From: Limnobaculum zhutongyuii
GTDB taxonomy: Bacteria > Pseudomonadota > Gammaproteobacteria > Enterobacterales > Enterobacteriaceae
Direction: 5' to 3'
Assembly: GCF_004295645.1 (NCBI RefSeq)
Contig: NZ_CP034752.1
Coordinates: 1,550,001-1,614,000 of the forward strand
Length of the DNA stretch: 64,000 nucleotides
Below the pieces are notes generated by a model. That model was not told the DNA's origin and searched no databases. It saw nothing but the letters and a program-made list of their open reading frames with translations. The position numbers and the translations under genes were made by a program. Of the stretch, positions 45,258 through 55,255 are shown in pieces; position 1 is the stretch's first letter, and each line of letters starts with the position of its first letter.

Positions 45258-45592
45258 TCCAGTTATCCTCTTGTCATCCCTAAATTTCAGGATGTTTAAT
45301 ATTGCGATGAGTGTTTATTCTTTATATCAGGAAACCATGAAATAAATAAACCCACGCATGTGAAACAATATGATTAACGGTAACAATATGCCAGATAATC
45401 ATAACAAGGGATAATTTAGACTTCAGTCTAATTTCGGCATTGACTTGATATACATCATATCCGCCTCACATCTAGCGGTAAGAAGAGACAAAATGAAAGG
45501 GTGGTAATGATAAAAAAATACCGGAGAAGACGATATCACGGTTTCTCCGGCAGTATTATTTAACCTGTGGGGCGATAATAAAATAACGCTTA
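45258..45592. other. Intergenic region downstream of potD
   Basis: About 335 nt hold the promoter of the M20 hydrolase and the pot operon terminator at 45512-45550. Nothing else is recognised. Confidence 0.5.
45512..45550 (-). terminator. pot operon terminator
   Basis: On the minus strand CCGGAGAA and TTCTCCGG pair across a 14-nt loop, followed by TATTTTTTT, about 45 nt after the potD stop. Confidence 0.82.
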
Positions 45593-46633
45593 TCAGCCGC
45601 CTGCTTTCAGGTTCTGGAATAATGTTTCATACAATAAACCAGACTCTCCGACAGAACCTTGCCATTGACCATTTTTAAGCGTTTCTTCGTCAGGATACAA
45701 CGATTTATCTTCTGTTAGTGACTTAGGTAATAGCTTTCTGGCTTCAATGTTTGGCGTTGGATAACCAATTTCATTAGCAATTTTAGCTGCCACTTCAGGG
45801 CGTAACAGATAATCGATTAACTTCAGCGCGCCTTCAACGTTTTTAGCATTTGATGGAATCGCCATACTATCCATCCAGAAAATGGCACCCTCTTTAGGCC
45901 AGATAAACTGAAGGTGAACACCTTCCTGACGGGCCATATATGAAGAACCATTCCACAGCATGCCAATATCGATATCCCCTTCAATATAAGGGTTGGCAGG
46001 GGCGTCGGAGTTGAATACCACCACGTTAGGCATCAGCTTACGTAATTCTTCGTAGGCTTCCTGAATTTGCTTAGGATCGGTAGTGTTAATAGAGTAACCG
46101 AGTTTTTGTAAAGCGATAGGGAACACTTCACGGGCATCGTCCAGAATCAAAATACGATCTTTAAAACGCGGTTCCCACAGGTCTGCCCAACTGGTAACTG
46201 TTTTCGGGTCGATAACATCCGTATTCACCGCGATAGCCGTAGCACCCCAGGTATAAGGAATAGACCATTCGTTGGTAGGATCAAAAGGTTTTGACTGTAG
46301 AGCCGGGTCGATATTTTTAAAGTTTTTCAGCTTGCTGGTATCGATCTTTTGAATCATACCTTCATCACGCATACGGGCAACGAAATACGCGGAAGGTACC
46401 ACTAAATCGTAAGCACCATCTTTGTAAGTTTTTAGCTTGGTATACATGGTATCGATCGACTCAAAGGATGAGTTGATCACTTTAATACCGGTCTCTTTGG
46501 TGAAATCATCCATCAATCCCGGAGGAACATATTCAGACCAGTTATAGAAATAAACGACATCTTTATCGGCTTGTGCAGCGCCGATAGAGAGCAGCATGGC
46601 TCCTGCAGCCAGCAGATGAGACCACTTTTTCAT
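45593..46633 (-). CDS. potD: PotD, periplasmic spermidine/putrescine-binding protein
   Basis: The 346-residue protein has a signal peptide ending AAQA-D, then VVYFYNWSEYVPPGLMDDF and the ligand-site segment ADLWEPRFKDRILILDDAREVF, as in E. coli PotD. It delivers spermidine (and less well putrescine) to PotABC. It is last in potABCD; the 66-nt gap after potC is larger than those between the other genes. Confidence 0.96.
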   Translation of the reverse strand: MKKWSHLLAAGAMLLSIGAAQADKDVVYFYNWSEYVPPGLMDDFTKETGIKVINSSFESIDTMYTKLKTYKDGAYDLVVPSAYFVARMRDEGMIQKIDTSKLKNFKNIDPALQSKPFDPTNEWSIPYTWGATAIAVNTDVIDPKTVTSWADLWEPRFKDRILILDDAREVFPIALQKLGYSINTTDPKQIQEAYEELRKLMPNVVVFNSDAPANPYIEGDIDIGMLWNGSSYMARQEGVHLQFIWPKEGAIFWMDSMAIPSNAKNVEGALKLIDYLLRPEVAAKIANEIGYPTPNIEARKLLPKSLTEDKSLYPDEETLKNGQWQGSVGESGLLYETLFQNLKAGG

Positions 46634-46699
46634 TCAGCGTATCTCCTTAAAAGGGAACGGTTGGAGATGAAACGCCGGAGCAGGGCCCCGGCGACAAAC

Positions 46700-47476
46700 T
46701 TATTTGGTATTGCGATCACGCATAACCAGCTGGCTGGCCAGCACCATGATCAGTGAGAACACCAGCATAATGGTGGCTAATGCGTTCACTTCCGGAGACA
46801 TACCTACCTTCACCATTGAATAAATCTTCAACGGCAGAATTTCATAGGATGGTCCGGTCACAAATGAGGAGACCACGACATCGTCCATTGACAGCGTAAA
46901 GCTCAATAACCAACCGGCTACCACCGCAGGCATAGCAATAGGTAACACGATTTTACGCATAATGGTGAATTCTGTCGCACCCAGGTCGCGAGCCGCTTCT
47001 AACATTCTGACGTCAAAACCTTTCAGACGAGAGTAAACGGTAATCACCACGAAAGGCAGACAGAAGGTGATATGTGCCAGCATCAATGACCAGAAGCCCA
47101 GCGATAACCCTAACAGCATATACAACGCCAACAGCGAGATAGCCATAACGATATCCGGAGACATCATCACCACAAACAGCATGCCGCTGACAAAGTGCTT
47201 ACCGCGGAACTGATAGCGATATAACGCTACGGCCGTCAGTGAACCAATCAGTGTGGCAAAGGTGGCAGAGAAGGTTGCAATCACCACCGAGTGACCAGCA
47301 GCCTGTAACAGACTGTCGTTGTTCATCAGGATTTCATACCACTGGGTAGTAAATCCTTTCCAGGTCACGCCATATTTTGCGGAGTTAAAGGAGTTAACGA
47401 TCAGAATACCGATCGGAATATACAAAAAGGCATAAACGGCGGTCATAAAGCCGCCACGGAAAAGGCGTCCAATCAT
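46700..47476 (-). CDS. potC: PotC, spermidine/putrescine ABC permease
   Basis: The 258-residue permease has six hydrophobic helices and the EAA loop EAARDLGATEFTIMRKIVLPIAMP that contacts PotA. The N-terminus MIGRLFRGGFMTAVYAFLYIPI is typical of PotC. It forms the membrane channel with PotB. The start overlaps the potB stop by 4 nt. Confidence 0.96.
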   Translation of the reverse strand: MIGRLFRGGFMTAVYAFLYIPIGILIVNSFNSAKYGVTWKGFTTQWYEILMNNDSLLQAAGHSVVIATFSATFATLIGSLTAVALYRYQFRGKHFVSGMLFVVMMSPDIVMAISLLALYMLLGLSLGFWSLMLAHITFCLPFVVITVYSRLKGFDVRMLEAARDLGATEFTIMRKIVLPIAMPAVVAGWLLSFTLSMDDVVVSSFVTGPSYEILPLKIYSMVKVGMSPEVNALATIMLVFSLIMVLASQLVMRDRNTK

Positions 47477-48348
47477 TCCAGTTCATCCTTCCGGTTAAGT
47501 AACTTAGCTACGCGGTAATAGAAATACAGCATCAGACCCATCAGAATGGTTAAGCTAATACTGGTTGCTGCACCGAATGGCCAGTCGCGCAATCTCAGGA
47601 ACTGGTTCTTTATTACGTTACCGACAAGTAAGTTCTTCGCACCACCCAGCAGGTCTGCAATATAGAACATGCCCATCGCTGGCAGTAAAACCAGTAAACA
47701 ACCGGCAATAATTCCAGGCATGGTTAATGGAATAATCACGCGTACAAAGGTTTGAACCTTTTTCGCACCCAGATCCCGGGCTGCCTCAATATAGGTTTTA
47801 TCCAGTTTTTCAATGCTGGAATAGAGAGGAAGCACCATAAACGGCAGCAAAATGTATACCAGACCAATGATGACCGCTTCTTGTGAGTACATGATACGCA
47901 GCGGCTCATCGATTAAACCAATACCTAACAAAATCTGATTCAATATTCCTTTGGTACTGATAAAAATTTTCAGACCATAGGTACGAATCAGTGAGTTAGT
48001 CCAGAATGGAATAATCAACAGGAATAACATAATAGGCTGGGCACGTTTAGGCATGCTGGCAATGCAGTAGGCAAACGGATAGCCGATAATCAAACAGAAG
48101 AATGTCGCGATCAGCGCCATATTTAGCGAGTGCAACATCACCTGCAAATACATCGGGTCAAACAGCCGACTGTAGTTGTCCAGACTGAATACCAGCGAGA
48201 TGAGATTCGCATCGTCCCGGGTGAGGAAACTGGTTCCAATAATCATCAGGTTAGGTAAGAAAACAAACAACACTAACCAGGATACGATGATTGCGATAGA
48301 AACCTGTTGAAACAGCTTACGCTGTGACGGTTTATTATGCGAGTTCAT
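47473..48348 (-). CDS. potB: PotB, spermidine/putrescine ABC permease
   Basis: The 291-residue permease contains VSWLVLFVFLPNLMIIGTSFLTRDDA and the EAA loop EAARDLGAKKVQTFVRVIIP. I start at ATG 48348; an in-frame ATG at 48375, deeper inside potA, adds nine residues and has no better ribosome-binding site. Either way the gene overlaps potA, which implies coupled translation. Confidence 0.95.
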   Translation of the reverse strand: MNSHNKPSQRKLFQQVSIAIIVSWLVLFVFLPNLMIIGTSFLTRDDANLISLVFSLDNYSRLFDPMYLQVMLHSLNMALIATFFCLIIGYPFAYCIASMPKRAQPIMLFLLIIPFWTNSLIRTYGLKIFISTKGILNQILLGIGLIDEPLRIMYSQEAVIIGLVYILLPFMVLPLYSSIEKLDKTYIEAARDLGAKKVQTFVRVIIPLTMPGIIAGCLLVLLPAMGMFYIADLLGGAKNLLVGNVIKNQFLRLRDWPFGAATSISLTILMGLMLYFYYRVAKLLNRKDELE

Positions 48349-49447
48349 CTGCCAGTACCACCTCCCAGCGTTCAACCCAGGTCACTGCGACTTTGTGGTC
48401 CAGTGAGTGATCGACATCAGGATCGTCTTCGTTGAAGAATTCACTGATCATCACCATTTTACCGCTTTCTAACTCAACCACAGATTCCAGCATCATTCCT
48501 TTGTAGTTGTGTTCGCGAATATAGCCAACCAGGCCATCCACTTTTTCGCCGTCTTTAACGGCCACAACGGCAAGGTCTTCAGGACGCAGCAGAACTTTAA
48601 CTTTATCCCCTGGTTGTACATCCAGATCGGTCAGAATACCGCACTCACGGCCTTCAACATTGGCCCAGACGCGTTTTTCATCAATACGGTTAATAATGAC
48701 CGCATCAAATTCATTGATCTCACCGATAAAGCGAGCAACGAACATATTTTTCGGCTCTTCATAAATTTCACGAGGAGTACCGTCTTGTTCGATTTGACCA
48801 TTACGCATAACCACAATACGGTCAGACATGGTCAGGGCTTCTTCCTGATCGTGAGTAACGAACACGAAGGTAATACCCAGTTTACGCTGTAATGCCTGTA
48901 GCTCACTTTGCATCTGTTTACGTAGTTTGTAATCCAGCGCAGAAAGTGATTCATCCAACAATAAAACTTTTGGCTTATTCACTACAGCACGAGCAATGGC
49001 AACGCGCTGCTGTTGACCACCGGAAAGCTGATGAGGTTTGCGCTGGGCATAAGAGTCCAGTTGTACCATCTTCAGGGCTTCCATTACGCGAGGCGTAATT
49101 TGGTCTGCCGGCGTTTTTTGCATACGCAGGCCAAAAGCGACGTTTTCAAAAATCGTCATATGAGGGAATAACGCATAGCTCTGGAATACGGTATTCACAT
49201 GCCGCTGTTCCGCAGGCTGGTGCGTAATATCCTGATTAGTCAGTAAAATTTGTCCATCATCGACGGTTTCTAAACCGGCAATCAGACGAAGTACTGTGGT
49301 TTTTCCGCAGCCGGAAGGGCCCAGGATAGTCAGGAATTCACCATCATTAATCGTTAAATTAAAATGGTTAATGATGTCACGACCGTCGAATGCTTTACGT
49401 ACGTTTTTAAGTTCGACAACCGGTAAAATAGAGGTGTTATCAGTCAT
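48335..49447 (-). CDS. potA: PotA, spermidine/putrescine ABC ATPase
   Basis: The 370-residue ATPase has Walker A GPSGCGKTT (about residue 43), signature LSGGQQQR, Walker B VLLLDESLSALD, the H-loop VFVTHDQEEA and a C-terminal TOBE regulatory domain (VLLRPEDLAV). It energises PotBC import; in E. coli high polyamine inhibits it through the C-terminal domain. It is first in the operon and divergent from pepT, as in E. coli. Confidence 0.97.
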   Translation of the reverse strand: MTDNTSILPVVELKNVRKAFDGRDIINHFNLTINDGEFLTILGPSGCGKTTVLRLIAGLETVDDGQILLTNQDITHQPAEQRHVNTVFQSYALFPHMTIFENVAFGLRMQKTPADQITPRVMEALKMVQLDSYAQRKPHQLSGGQQQRVAIARAVVNKPKVLLLDESLSALDYKLRKQMQSELQALQRKLGITFVFVTHDQEEALTMSDRIVVMRNGQIEQDGTPREIYEEPKNMFVARFIGEINEFDAVIINRIDEKRVWANVEGRECGILTDLDVQPGDKVKVLLRPEDLAVVAVKDGEKVDGLVGYIREHNYKGMMLESVVELESGKMVMISEFFNEDDPDVDHSLDHKVAVTWVERWEVVLADELA

Positions 49448-49842
49448 TTAATTTAGTTACTCTATCCCGTGGATTGAGGCAGATAGAACCATCACTGGAA
49501 AAGACTGCATGGATAAACATTAAGTGTAGCGCAATTGACTTATTCCGCTTATTTCTGCCAATCCAAAACCAGTGACCCCATTCGATTTTTCGAGCGCGGA
49601 TAATAGACCCTGACGTTAATAAATGAAAGCCCATTTGGGCAATTATTGTCTGTTTTTTTATCAGTAATTTTTTTAATGGTTAACAACGAGTTGCCGAAAA
49701 GAATAAATTGGCATTTGGATGTTATTTTTTTGCTGTCTATTTCCTTTAAATATCATGCAAAAACAGGTCTAAAACTGACTTGACGCAATATATTGAACCA
49801 AGGGATACGCATAATGATAAAGATATATTTAAGGGGATAAAA

Positions 49843-51084
49843 ATGGACAGACTACTCGATCGCTTTTTTCACTATGTCTCGTTTGATACTCAGTCAAGGC
49901 CTAATGCCCGTCAGATTCCAAGTACGGAAGGACAAACCGTGTTGGCAAAAAATCTGAAAAAAGAACTGATTGAACTAGGTTTAACGGATGTTGTGTTAGA
50001 CGAGAGTGGCTGTCTGATGGCAACACTGCCTTCAAACGTTGGCTGGTCAGTTCCCACCATTGGTTTTCTTGCCCATATGGATACTTCGCCAGAAGTTTCG
50101 GGTAAAGGCGTCAGGCCGCAAATTGTAGAAAACTATCGCGGCGGCGATATTGCGCTGGGCATTGGTGATGAAGTGTTATCTCCTGTGATGTTCCCAATAT
50201 TACATCAGTTGTATGGCCACACCCTGATCACTACCGATGGTAAAACCTTGCTTGGTGCGGATGATAAAGCAGGTATTGCAGAGATTATTACAGCAATAGC
50301 GCGTCTTAAAGGCAGTAATATTTCCCATGGTGATATTCGAATTGCGTTTACCCCCGATGAAGAAGTGGGTAAGGGCATGAAGAATTTTGATGTTGAGCAG
50401 TTTGGCGCTAAATGGGCTTATACCGTGGATGGCGGGGGCGTGGGTGAGCTGGAATGTGAAAACTTCAATGCTGCTCAGGCGACGATCAAAATTGTTGGTA
50501 ATGCGGTACATATTGGTAAAGCAAAAGGAGTGATGGTTAGCGCACTCTCTCTGGCAGCTCGTTTTCAACAGGCGCTGCCTGCACAGGAAACGCCTGAACA
50601 TACTGAAGGGCATCAGGGGTTCTTCCATTTAAATGCGATGCGTGGCAGCGTTGATTACGCTGAAATGAGCTATCTGATTCGTGATTTTGAACGCGATGGT
50701 TTTGAACGTCGTAAGCGGATGCTGATTGAGGTTGCACAGCAGGTAGGGGAAGGGTTACACCGAGACTGCCATATTGAAGTTAACATTAAAGATGTTTATT
50801 ACAATATGCGCGATGAAGTAGCTCGTCATCCTCATGTGATTGATATTGCTCGTCAGGCAGTGCTGGATAATCAGATTGAACCGGTAATTAATCCTATCCG
50901 TGGAGGAACTGATGGTGCAATCCTTTCTTATATGGGGATTCCTTGTCCAAACATCTTTACCGGTGGCTACAATGCCCATAGCAAACATGAATTTGTCACG
51001 GTTGATGGTATGGAAAAAGCGGTCTCTGTCATTATGCGCATTGCAGAATTAACCGCAGATAAAGCCAAAACTCACGCTTTTTGA
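49843..51084 (+). CDS. pepT: PepT, peptidase T (tripeptidase)
   Basis: The 413-residue M20B enzyme carries HMDTS, GADDKAG, PDEEVG, VDGGG and GGYNAHS, the zinc and catalytic positions of PepT. The start MDRLLDRFFHYVSFDTQS matches E. coli, and ATG 49843 is preceded by AAGGGG; the upstream ATG-less extension from 49780 is discarded. It is divergent from potA. This is the orthologue proper; the paralogue is at 14553-15794. In E. coli FNR activates pepT; I did not find a clear box here. Confidence 0.95.
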   Translation: MDRLLDRFFHYVSFDTQSRPNARQIPSTEGQTVLAKNLKKELIELGLTDVVLDESGCLMATLPSNVGWSVPTIGFLAHMDTSPEVSGKGVRPQIVENYRGGDIALGIGDEVLSPVMFPILHQLYGHTLITTDGKTLLGADDKAGIAEIITAIARLKGSNISHGDIRIAFTPDEEVGKGMKNFDVEQFGAKWAYTVDGGGVGELECENFNAAQATIKIVGNAVHIGKAKGVMVSALSLAARFQQALPAQETPEHTEGHQGFFHLNAMRGSVDYAEMSYLIRDFERDGFERRKRMLIEVAQQVGEGLHRDCHIEVNIKDVYYNMRDEVARHPHVIDIARQAVLDNQIEPVINPIRGGTDGAILSYMGIPCPNIFTGGYNAHSKHEFVTVDGMEKAVSVIMRIAELTADKAKTHAF

Positions 51085-51604
51085 GTTAAATAAATTAATC
51101 AGGTTGCACCATAGGTGACATTGTCACCATTAAGTGCAACCTTTTTGTTCATTTTGTGAACCAACCGGTTCAGAAAGTGTGATGATATTCAGAGTTTTAA
51201 AAGTAATCTTTTCTCCATCACTGAATTCTTATTTTTCCCTTCCTGTGAAAATAACTTACAACGATTTCTCATCTGGTATTTTGAGCAAAAAAATAACATT
51301 AACGATGTTATCAACTGATATTTGATCATTTCACAGCTTAAAAGAACAAAATTGACGCAACTATTCTGATTTAAATTTTATGACTATACTTCATTTGCGT
51401 AAATGTTAATGAAATGTATCTTTTATGCGATTTGTTATTTATCTCCATATGAGGTTATGCTGGCGACTGACTATTTTTTGATCGCCGAATCAAAAAACTG
51501 TCAATATAAATAATAAATTGCGTTATTAAAATGCAAAGAAACAACCGTTAACCGGATCGTAAACAAAGCAAGCAGACAACATCCTATTATCGTGGGAGTT
51601 AATA
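51085..51604. other. pepT-dppA intergenic region
   Basis: About 520 nt hold the pepT terminator (51102-51146) and then the AT-rich dppA promoter and leader. A 63-codon ORF at 51134-51325 begins inside the terminator and is not credible. Confidence 0.55.
51102..51146 (+). terminator. pepT terminator with nested hairpin
   Basis: GGTTGCAC/GTGCAACC forms the outer 8-bp stem and encloses GGTGAC/GTCACC; five T follow. Confidence 0.88.
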
Positions 51605-53197
51605 ATGAAAAAGAAGTTACTTAATCTGAGTATCGGACTGGCTGCGCTGGGTATTGTTGCCGGCGCACAGGCAAATACATTGGTATATTGCTCTGAGGGA
51701 TCGCCTGAAGGCTTTAGTCCACAACTGTATACCAGTGGTACAACCTTTGATGCCAGCTCGGTGCCTATTTATAACCGTTTAGTCGAGTTTAAAATTGGCG
51801 GTACCGAAACCATTCCAGGCCTGGCCGAAAAGTGGGATGTGAGCAGCGATGGTAAAACCTATACTTTCCATCTGCGCAAAGGCGTAAAGTTCCACAGCAA
51901 TAAAGATTTCAAACCCACCCGCGATTTTAACGCGGATGACGTTCTCTTCTCCTTTATGCGTCAAAAAGACGAAAATCATCCATACCATAAAGTGTCCGGT
52001 GGCAACTATGCCTACTTTGGCGATATGGGCATGAAAGATCTGATTCAAAGCATTGAGAAGGTTGATGACTATACCGTTAAGATGGTATTAACTCGTCCTG
52101 AAGCACCATTTATCGCCGATATTGCGATGGATTTTGCCTCTATTTTCTCTGCAGAATATGCAGATGCCATGATGAAAGCTGGCAAGCCAGAGCAAGTGGA
52201 TCTGTCACCTATCGGTACCGGGCCATTCCAGTTGATGCAGTATCAAAAAGATGCCCGTATTCTGTATAAAGCGTTTGACCAGTATTGGGGCACTAAACCC
52301 AAAATCGATCGTTTAGTCTTCTCAATTACCCCTGATGCCTCTGTGCGCTATGCAAAAATTCAGAAAAATGAATGTCAGGTAATGCCATATCCAAACCCTG
52401 CGGATCTGGAAAAAATGAAGCAGGATAAAGATATCGTTCTGCAACAAAAAGCGGGTCTGAATATCGGCTATCTTTCTTTCAATATGTTAAAACCACCGTT
52501 GGATAACCTGAAAGTTCGTCAGGCATTAACCATGGCGGTGAATAAAAAATCAATTATTGATGCAGTATTCCAGGGCGCTGGTCAGCCAGCCAAAAACCTG
52601 ATCCCACCAACAATGTGGTCTTATAACGATGACGTAAAAGACTATGAATACGATCCGGCTAAAGCTAAGGCGCTGCTGAAAGAAGCAGGTTTGCCAGATG
52701 GTTTCAGTATTGATCTGTGGGCAATGCCGGTACAGCGACCTTATAACCCTAATGCGCGCCGTATGGCTGAGATGATTCAATCCGACTGGGCGGCGATCGG
52801 TGTGAAAGCCAAGATTGTGACCTACGAATGGGGCGAGTATCTGAAACGCACCAAGAACGGTGAACATCAGGCAATGCTGATTGGCTGGACCGGTGACAAT
52901 GGGGATCCGGATAACTTCTTCGCGACCCTGTTTAGCTGTGATGCGGCTAAAGATGGCTCAAACTATTCTCGCTGGTGCTATAAGCCGTTTGAAGACCTGA
53001 TTCAGGCTGCCCGCGTTGAATCTGACCATAATAAGCGTATTGAGCTGTACAAACAGGCTCAGGTAGTGATGCACGATCAGGCTCCGGCACTGATGATTGC
53101 TCACTCAACCGTGTCTGAACCGGTACGTAAAGAGGTGAAAGGCTACGTGATTGATGGCCGTCGCCATGCTTTTGCTACCGCGTCCGTTGAAAAATAA
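51605..53197 (+). CDS. dppA: DppA, periplasmic dipeptide-binding protein
   Basis: The 530-residue family 5 solute-binding protein has a signal peptide ending AGAQA-N and TLVYCSEGSPEGFSPQLYTSG at the mature start. The disulfide-region segments NECQVMPYPNPAD and LFSCDAAKDGSNYSRWCYKP match E. coli DppA. It binds dipeptides (and haem in E. coli) and serves as a chemoreceptor ligand carrier. GGGAG precedes ATG 51605. A hairpin separates it from dppB, consistent with higher expression of the binding protein. Confidence 0.96.
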   Translation: MKKKLLNLSIGLAALGIVAGAQANTLVYCSEGSPEGFSPQLYTSGTTFDASSVPIYNRLVEFKIGGTETIPGLAEKWDVSSDGKTYTFHLRKGVKFHSNKDFKPTRDFNADDVLFSFMRQKDENHPYHKVSGGNYAYFGDMGMKDLIQSIEKVDDYTVKMVLTRPEAPFIADIAMDFASIFSAEYADAMMKAGKPEQVDLSPIGTGPFQLMQYQKDARILYKAFDQYWGTKPKIDRLVFSITPDASVRYAKIQKNECQVMPYPNPADLEKMKQDKDIVLQQKAGLNIGYLSFNMLKPPLDNLKVRQALTMAVNKKSIIDAVFQGAGQPAKNLIPPTMWSYNDDVKDYEYDPAKAKALLKEAGLPDGFSIDLWAMPVQRPYNPNARRMAEMIQSDWAAIGVKAKIVTYEWGEYLKRTKNGEHQAMLIGWTGDNGDPDNFFATLFSCDAAKDGSNYSRWCYKPFEDLIQAARVESDHNKRIELYKQAQVVMHDQAPALMIAHSTVSEPVRKEVKGYVIDGRRHAFATASVEK

Positions 53198-53210
53198 AAA
53201 GTAGTTAACT

Positions 53211-53249
53211 CTGACCCCGTCTCAGTTATTGATGCTGATTCGGGGTCAG
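53211..53249 (+). promoter_or_regulatory. dppA-dppB intergenic hairpin
   Basis: CTGACCCCG and CGGGGTCAG form a 9-bp GC-rich stem across a 21-nt loop, with no T-run. It probably stabilises dppA mRNA or partially attenuates dppBCDF, the role of the intergenic element in many binding-protein operons. Confidence 0.6.
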
Positions 53250-53322
53250 TCGACTAAAACTCGTCTCTCTGTAACAGAGCAATAATCTGTCGTAATTATA
53301 ATAACTACTGAGATACACAATT

Positions 53323-54342
53323 ATGCTTCAATTCATCCTCCGACGTTTCGGATTAATTATTCCAACCTTCATCGGAATTACCTTATTAAGCTTTGCTTTT
53401 ATTCATGTCATTCCCGGCGATCCGGTAATGATAATGGCTGGCGAGCGGGGTATATCAGCTGAACGTCATGCTCAAATGATGGCTCAACTGGGGCTGGATA
53501 AGCCGCTGTATGAGCAATATATCAATTATGTGGTCAATTTATTGCATGGCGACTTAGGGGTATCCATCAATACCAAAATCCCTATCTGGGATGAGTTTGT
53601 ACCTCGTTTTATGGCGACGTTTGAACTGGGTTTTTGTGCGATGCTATTTGCTATCGCCGTGGGTATCCCGGTTGGCGTACTGGCCGCGGTAAAACGCGGA
53701 TCGATATTTGATCATGTCTCTGTCAGCCTGGCATTAACCGGCTATTCCATGCCTATTTTCTGGTGGGGAATGATGCTGATTATGCTGGTTTCGGTACACT
53801 TTAATCTGACGCCGGTTTCCGGGCGTATCAGTGACTTTATTTTTCTTGATGATAGTAAACCGTTAACCGGCCTGATGCTGGTAGATACCTTGCTATATGG
53901 GGAGCACGGTGACTTCTGGGATGCGGTTCACCATATTATTCTGCCTGCGCTGGTGCTGGGCACGATTCCTTTAGCAGTCATTGTGCGTATGACTCGTTCG
54001 TCAATGTTGGAAGTGCTGGGGGAAGACTATATTCGTACCGCACGAGCCAAAGGGCTGAGTCGTATTCGGGTGATTGTGGTTCATGCGCTGCGTAATGCGC
54101 TGTTGCCGGTAATAACCATTATTGGATTACAGATAGGTACGCTGTTGGCCGGTGCAATTTTAACTGAAACTATCTTCTCCTGGCCAGGGCTGGGACGTTG
54201 GTTAATCGATGGTTTACAGCGTCGGGACTACCCGGTAGTACAAGGTGGCGTGTTACTGATCGCCATTATGATTATTCTGGTTAACCTGCTGGTAGATATT
54301 CTCTACGGCGTGGTGAACCCACGTATTCGGCATAGAAAATAG
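53323..54342 (+). CDS. dppB: DppB, dipeptide ABC permease
   Basis: The 339-residue permease starts MLQFILRRFGLIIPTFIGITLLSFAFIHVIPGDP, typical of DppB/OppB. It has six helices and the EAA loop RTARAKGLSRIRVIVVHALRNALLPV. It pairs with DppC to form the channel. The C-terminus VDILYGVVNPRIR is conserved. dppC follows 10 nt later with an AGGAGG site. Confidence 0.96.
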   Translation: MLQFILRRFGLIIPTFIGITLLSFAFIHVIPGDPVMIMAGERGISAERHAQMMAQLGLDKPLYEQYINYVVNLLHGDLGVSINTKIPIWDEFVPRFMATFELGFCAMLFAIAVGIPVGVLAAVKRGSIFDHVSVSLALTGYSMPIFWWGMMLIMLVSVHFNLTPVSGRISDFIFLDDSKPLTGLMLVDTLLYGEHGDFWDAVHHIILPALVLGTIPLAVIVRMTRSSMLEVLGEDYIRTARAKGLSRIRVIVVHALRNALLPVITIIGLQIGTLLAGAILTETIFSWPGLGRWLIDGLQRRDYPVVQGGVLLIAIMIILVNLLVDILYGVVNPRIRHRK

Positions 54343-54352
54343 GAGGCGCATC

Positions 54353-55243
54353 ATGAGTGAAGTAACCGTATCTGCGCCAAAACCAATGACGCCGCTGCAG
54401 GAATTCTGGCACTACTTTCGTCGCAATAAAGGCGCAGTAGTAGGGATGATTTATATCATCATCATGTTAATTATTGCCGTTGGGGCTCAGTGGTTAGCGC
54501 CATATTCACCGGCAGAGCAGTTCCGTGATGCATTGTTAACGCCACCGGCCTGGCAGGATGGCGGCAGTATGCAGCATATTTTAGGTACCGATGATGTAGG
54601 CAGAGATATTCTTTCCCGTCTGATGTACGGTACCCGTTTATCACTGCTGGTTGGTTGTTTAGTGGTGAGTTTATCGCTGATCCTTGGGGTGATTCTGGGG
54701 GTTATTGCCGGTTATCTGGGTGGCATTATCGATATCGCGATTATGCGTGTAGCAGACATTATGCTGGCTCTGCCCAGCTTACTGTTAGCCTTGGTGCTGG
54801 TGGCGATTTTTGGCCCTTCGATTGTTAACGCCTCGCTGGCCCTGACGTTTGTATCATTGCCGCACTATGTGCGTTTAACTCGGGCAGCGGTGTTGTCTGA
54901 AGTGAATCGCGACTACGTCACGGCGTCTCGCGTGGCGGGCGCAGGCCCAATGCGCCAGATGTTTATCAATATTCTGCCAAACTGTCTGGCGCCGCTGATC
55001 GTTCAGGCATCACTGGGCTTTTCGAACGCCATTTTAGATATGGCGGCATTGGGTTTCCTGGGAATGGGGGCACAGCCACCAACGCCCGAGTGGGGAACCA
55101 TGCTTTCTTCCGTATTACAGTTTGCTCAAAGTGCCTGGTGGGTGGTGACATTCCCGGGACTGGCCATTCTGTTTACCGTACTGGCCTTTAACTTAATGGG
55201 GGACGGCCTACGTGATGCGCTCGACCCTAAACTTAAGCAGTAA
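54353..55243 (+). CDS. dppC: DppC, dipeptide ABC permease
   Basis: The 296-residue permease of the OppC type has the N-terminal FWHYFRRNKGAVVGMIYI, the motif HILGTDDVGRDILSRLMYG and the EAA loop TASRVAGAGPMRQMFINILPN. It forms the membrane pore with DppB. Gap to dppD is 12 nt. Confidence 0.96.
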   Translation: MSEVTVSAPKPMTPLQEFWHYFRRNKGAVVGMIYIIIMLIIAVGAQWLAPYSPAEQFRDALLTPPAWQDGGSMQHILGTDDVGRDILSRLMYGTRLSLLVGCLVVSLSLILGVILGVIAGYLGGIIDIAIMRVADIMLALPSLLLALVLVAIFGPSIVNASLALTFVSLPHYVRLTRAAVLSEVNRDYVTASRVAGAGPMRQMFINILPNCLAPLIVQASLGFSNAILDMAALGFLGMGAQPPTPEWGTMLSSVLQFAQSAWWVVTFPGLAILFTVLAFNLMGDGLRDALDPKLKQ

Positions 55244-55255
55244 GCGGGGGAAGAA

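Noticed and set aside
51134..51325. 63-codon ORF after pepT
   Set aside because: It begins within the pepT terminator and has no ribosome-binding site or domain.
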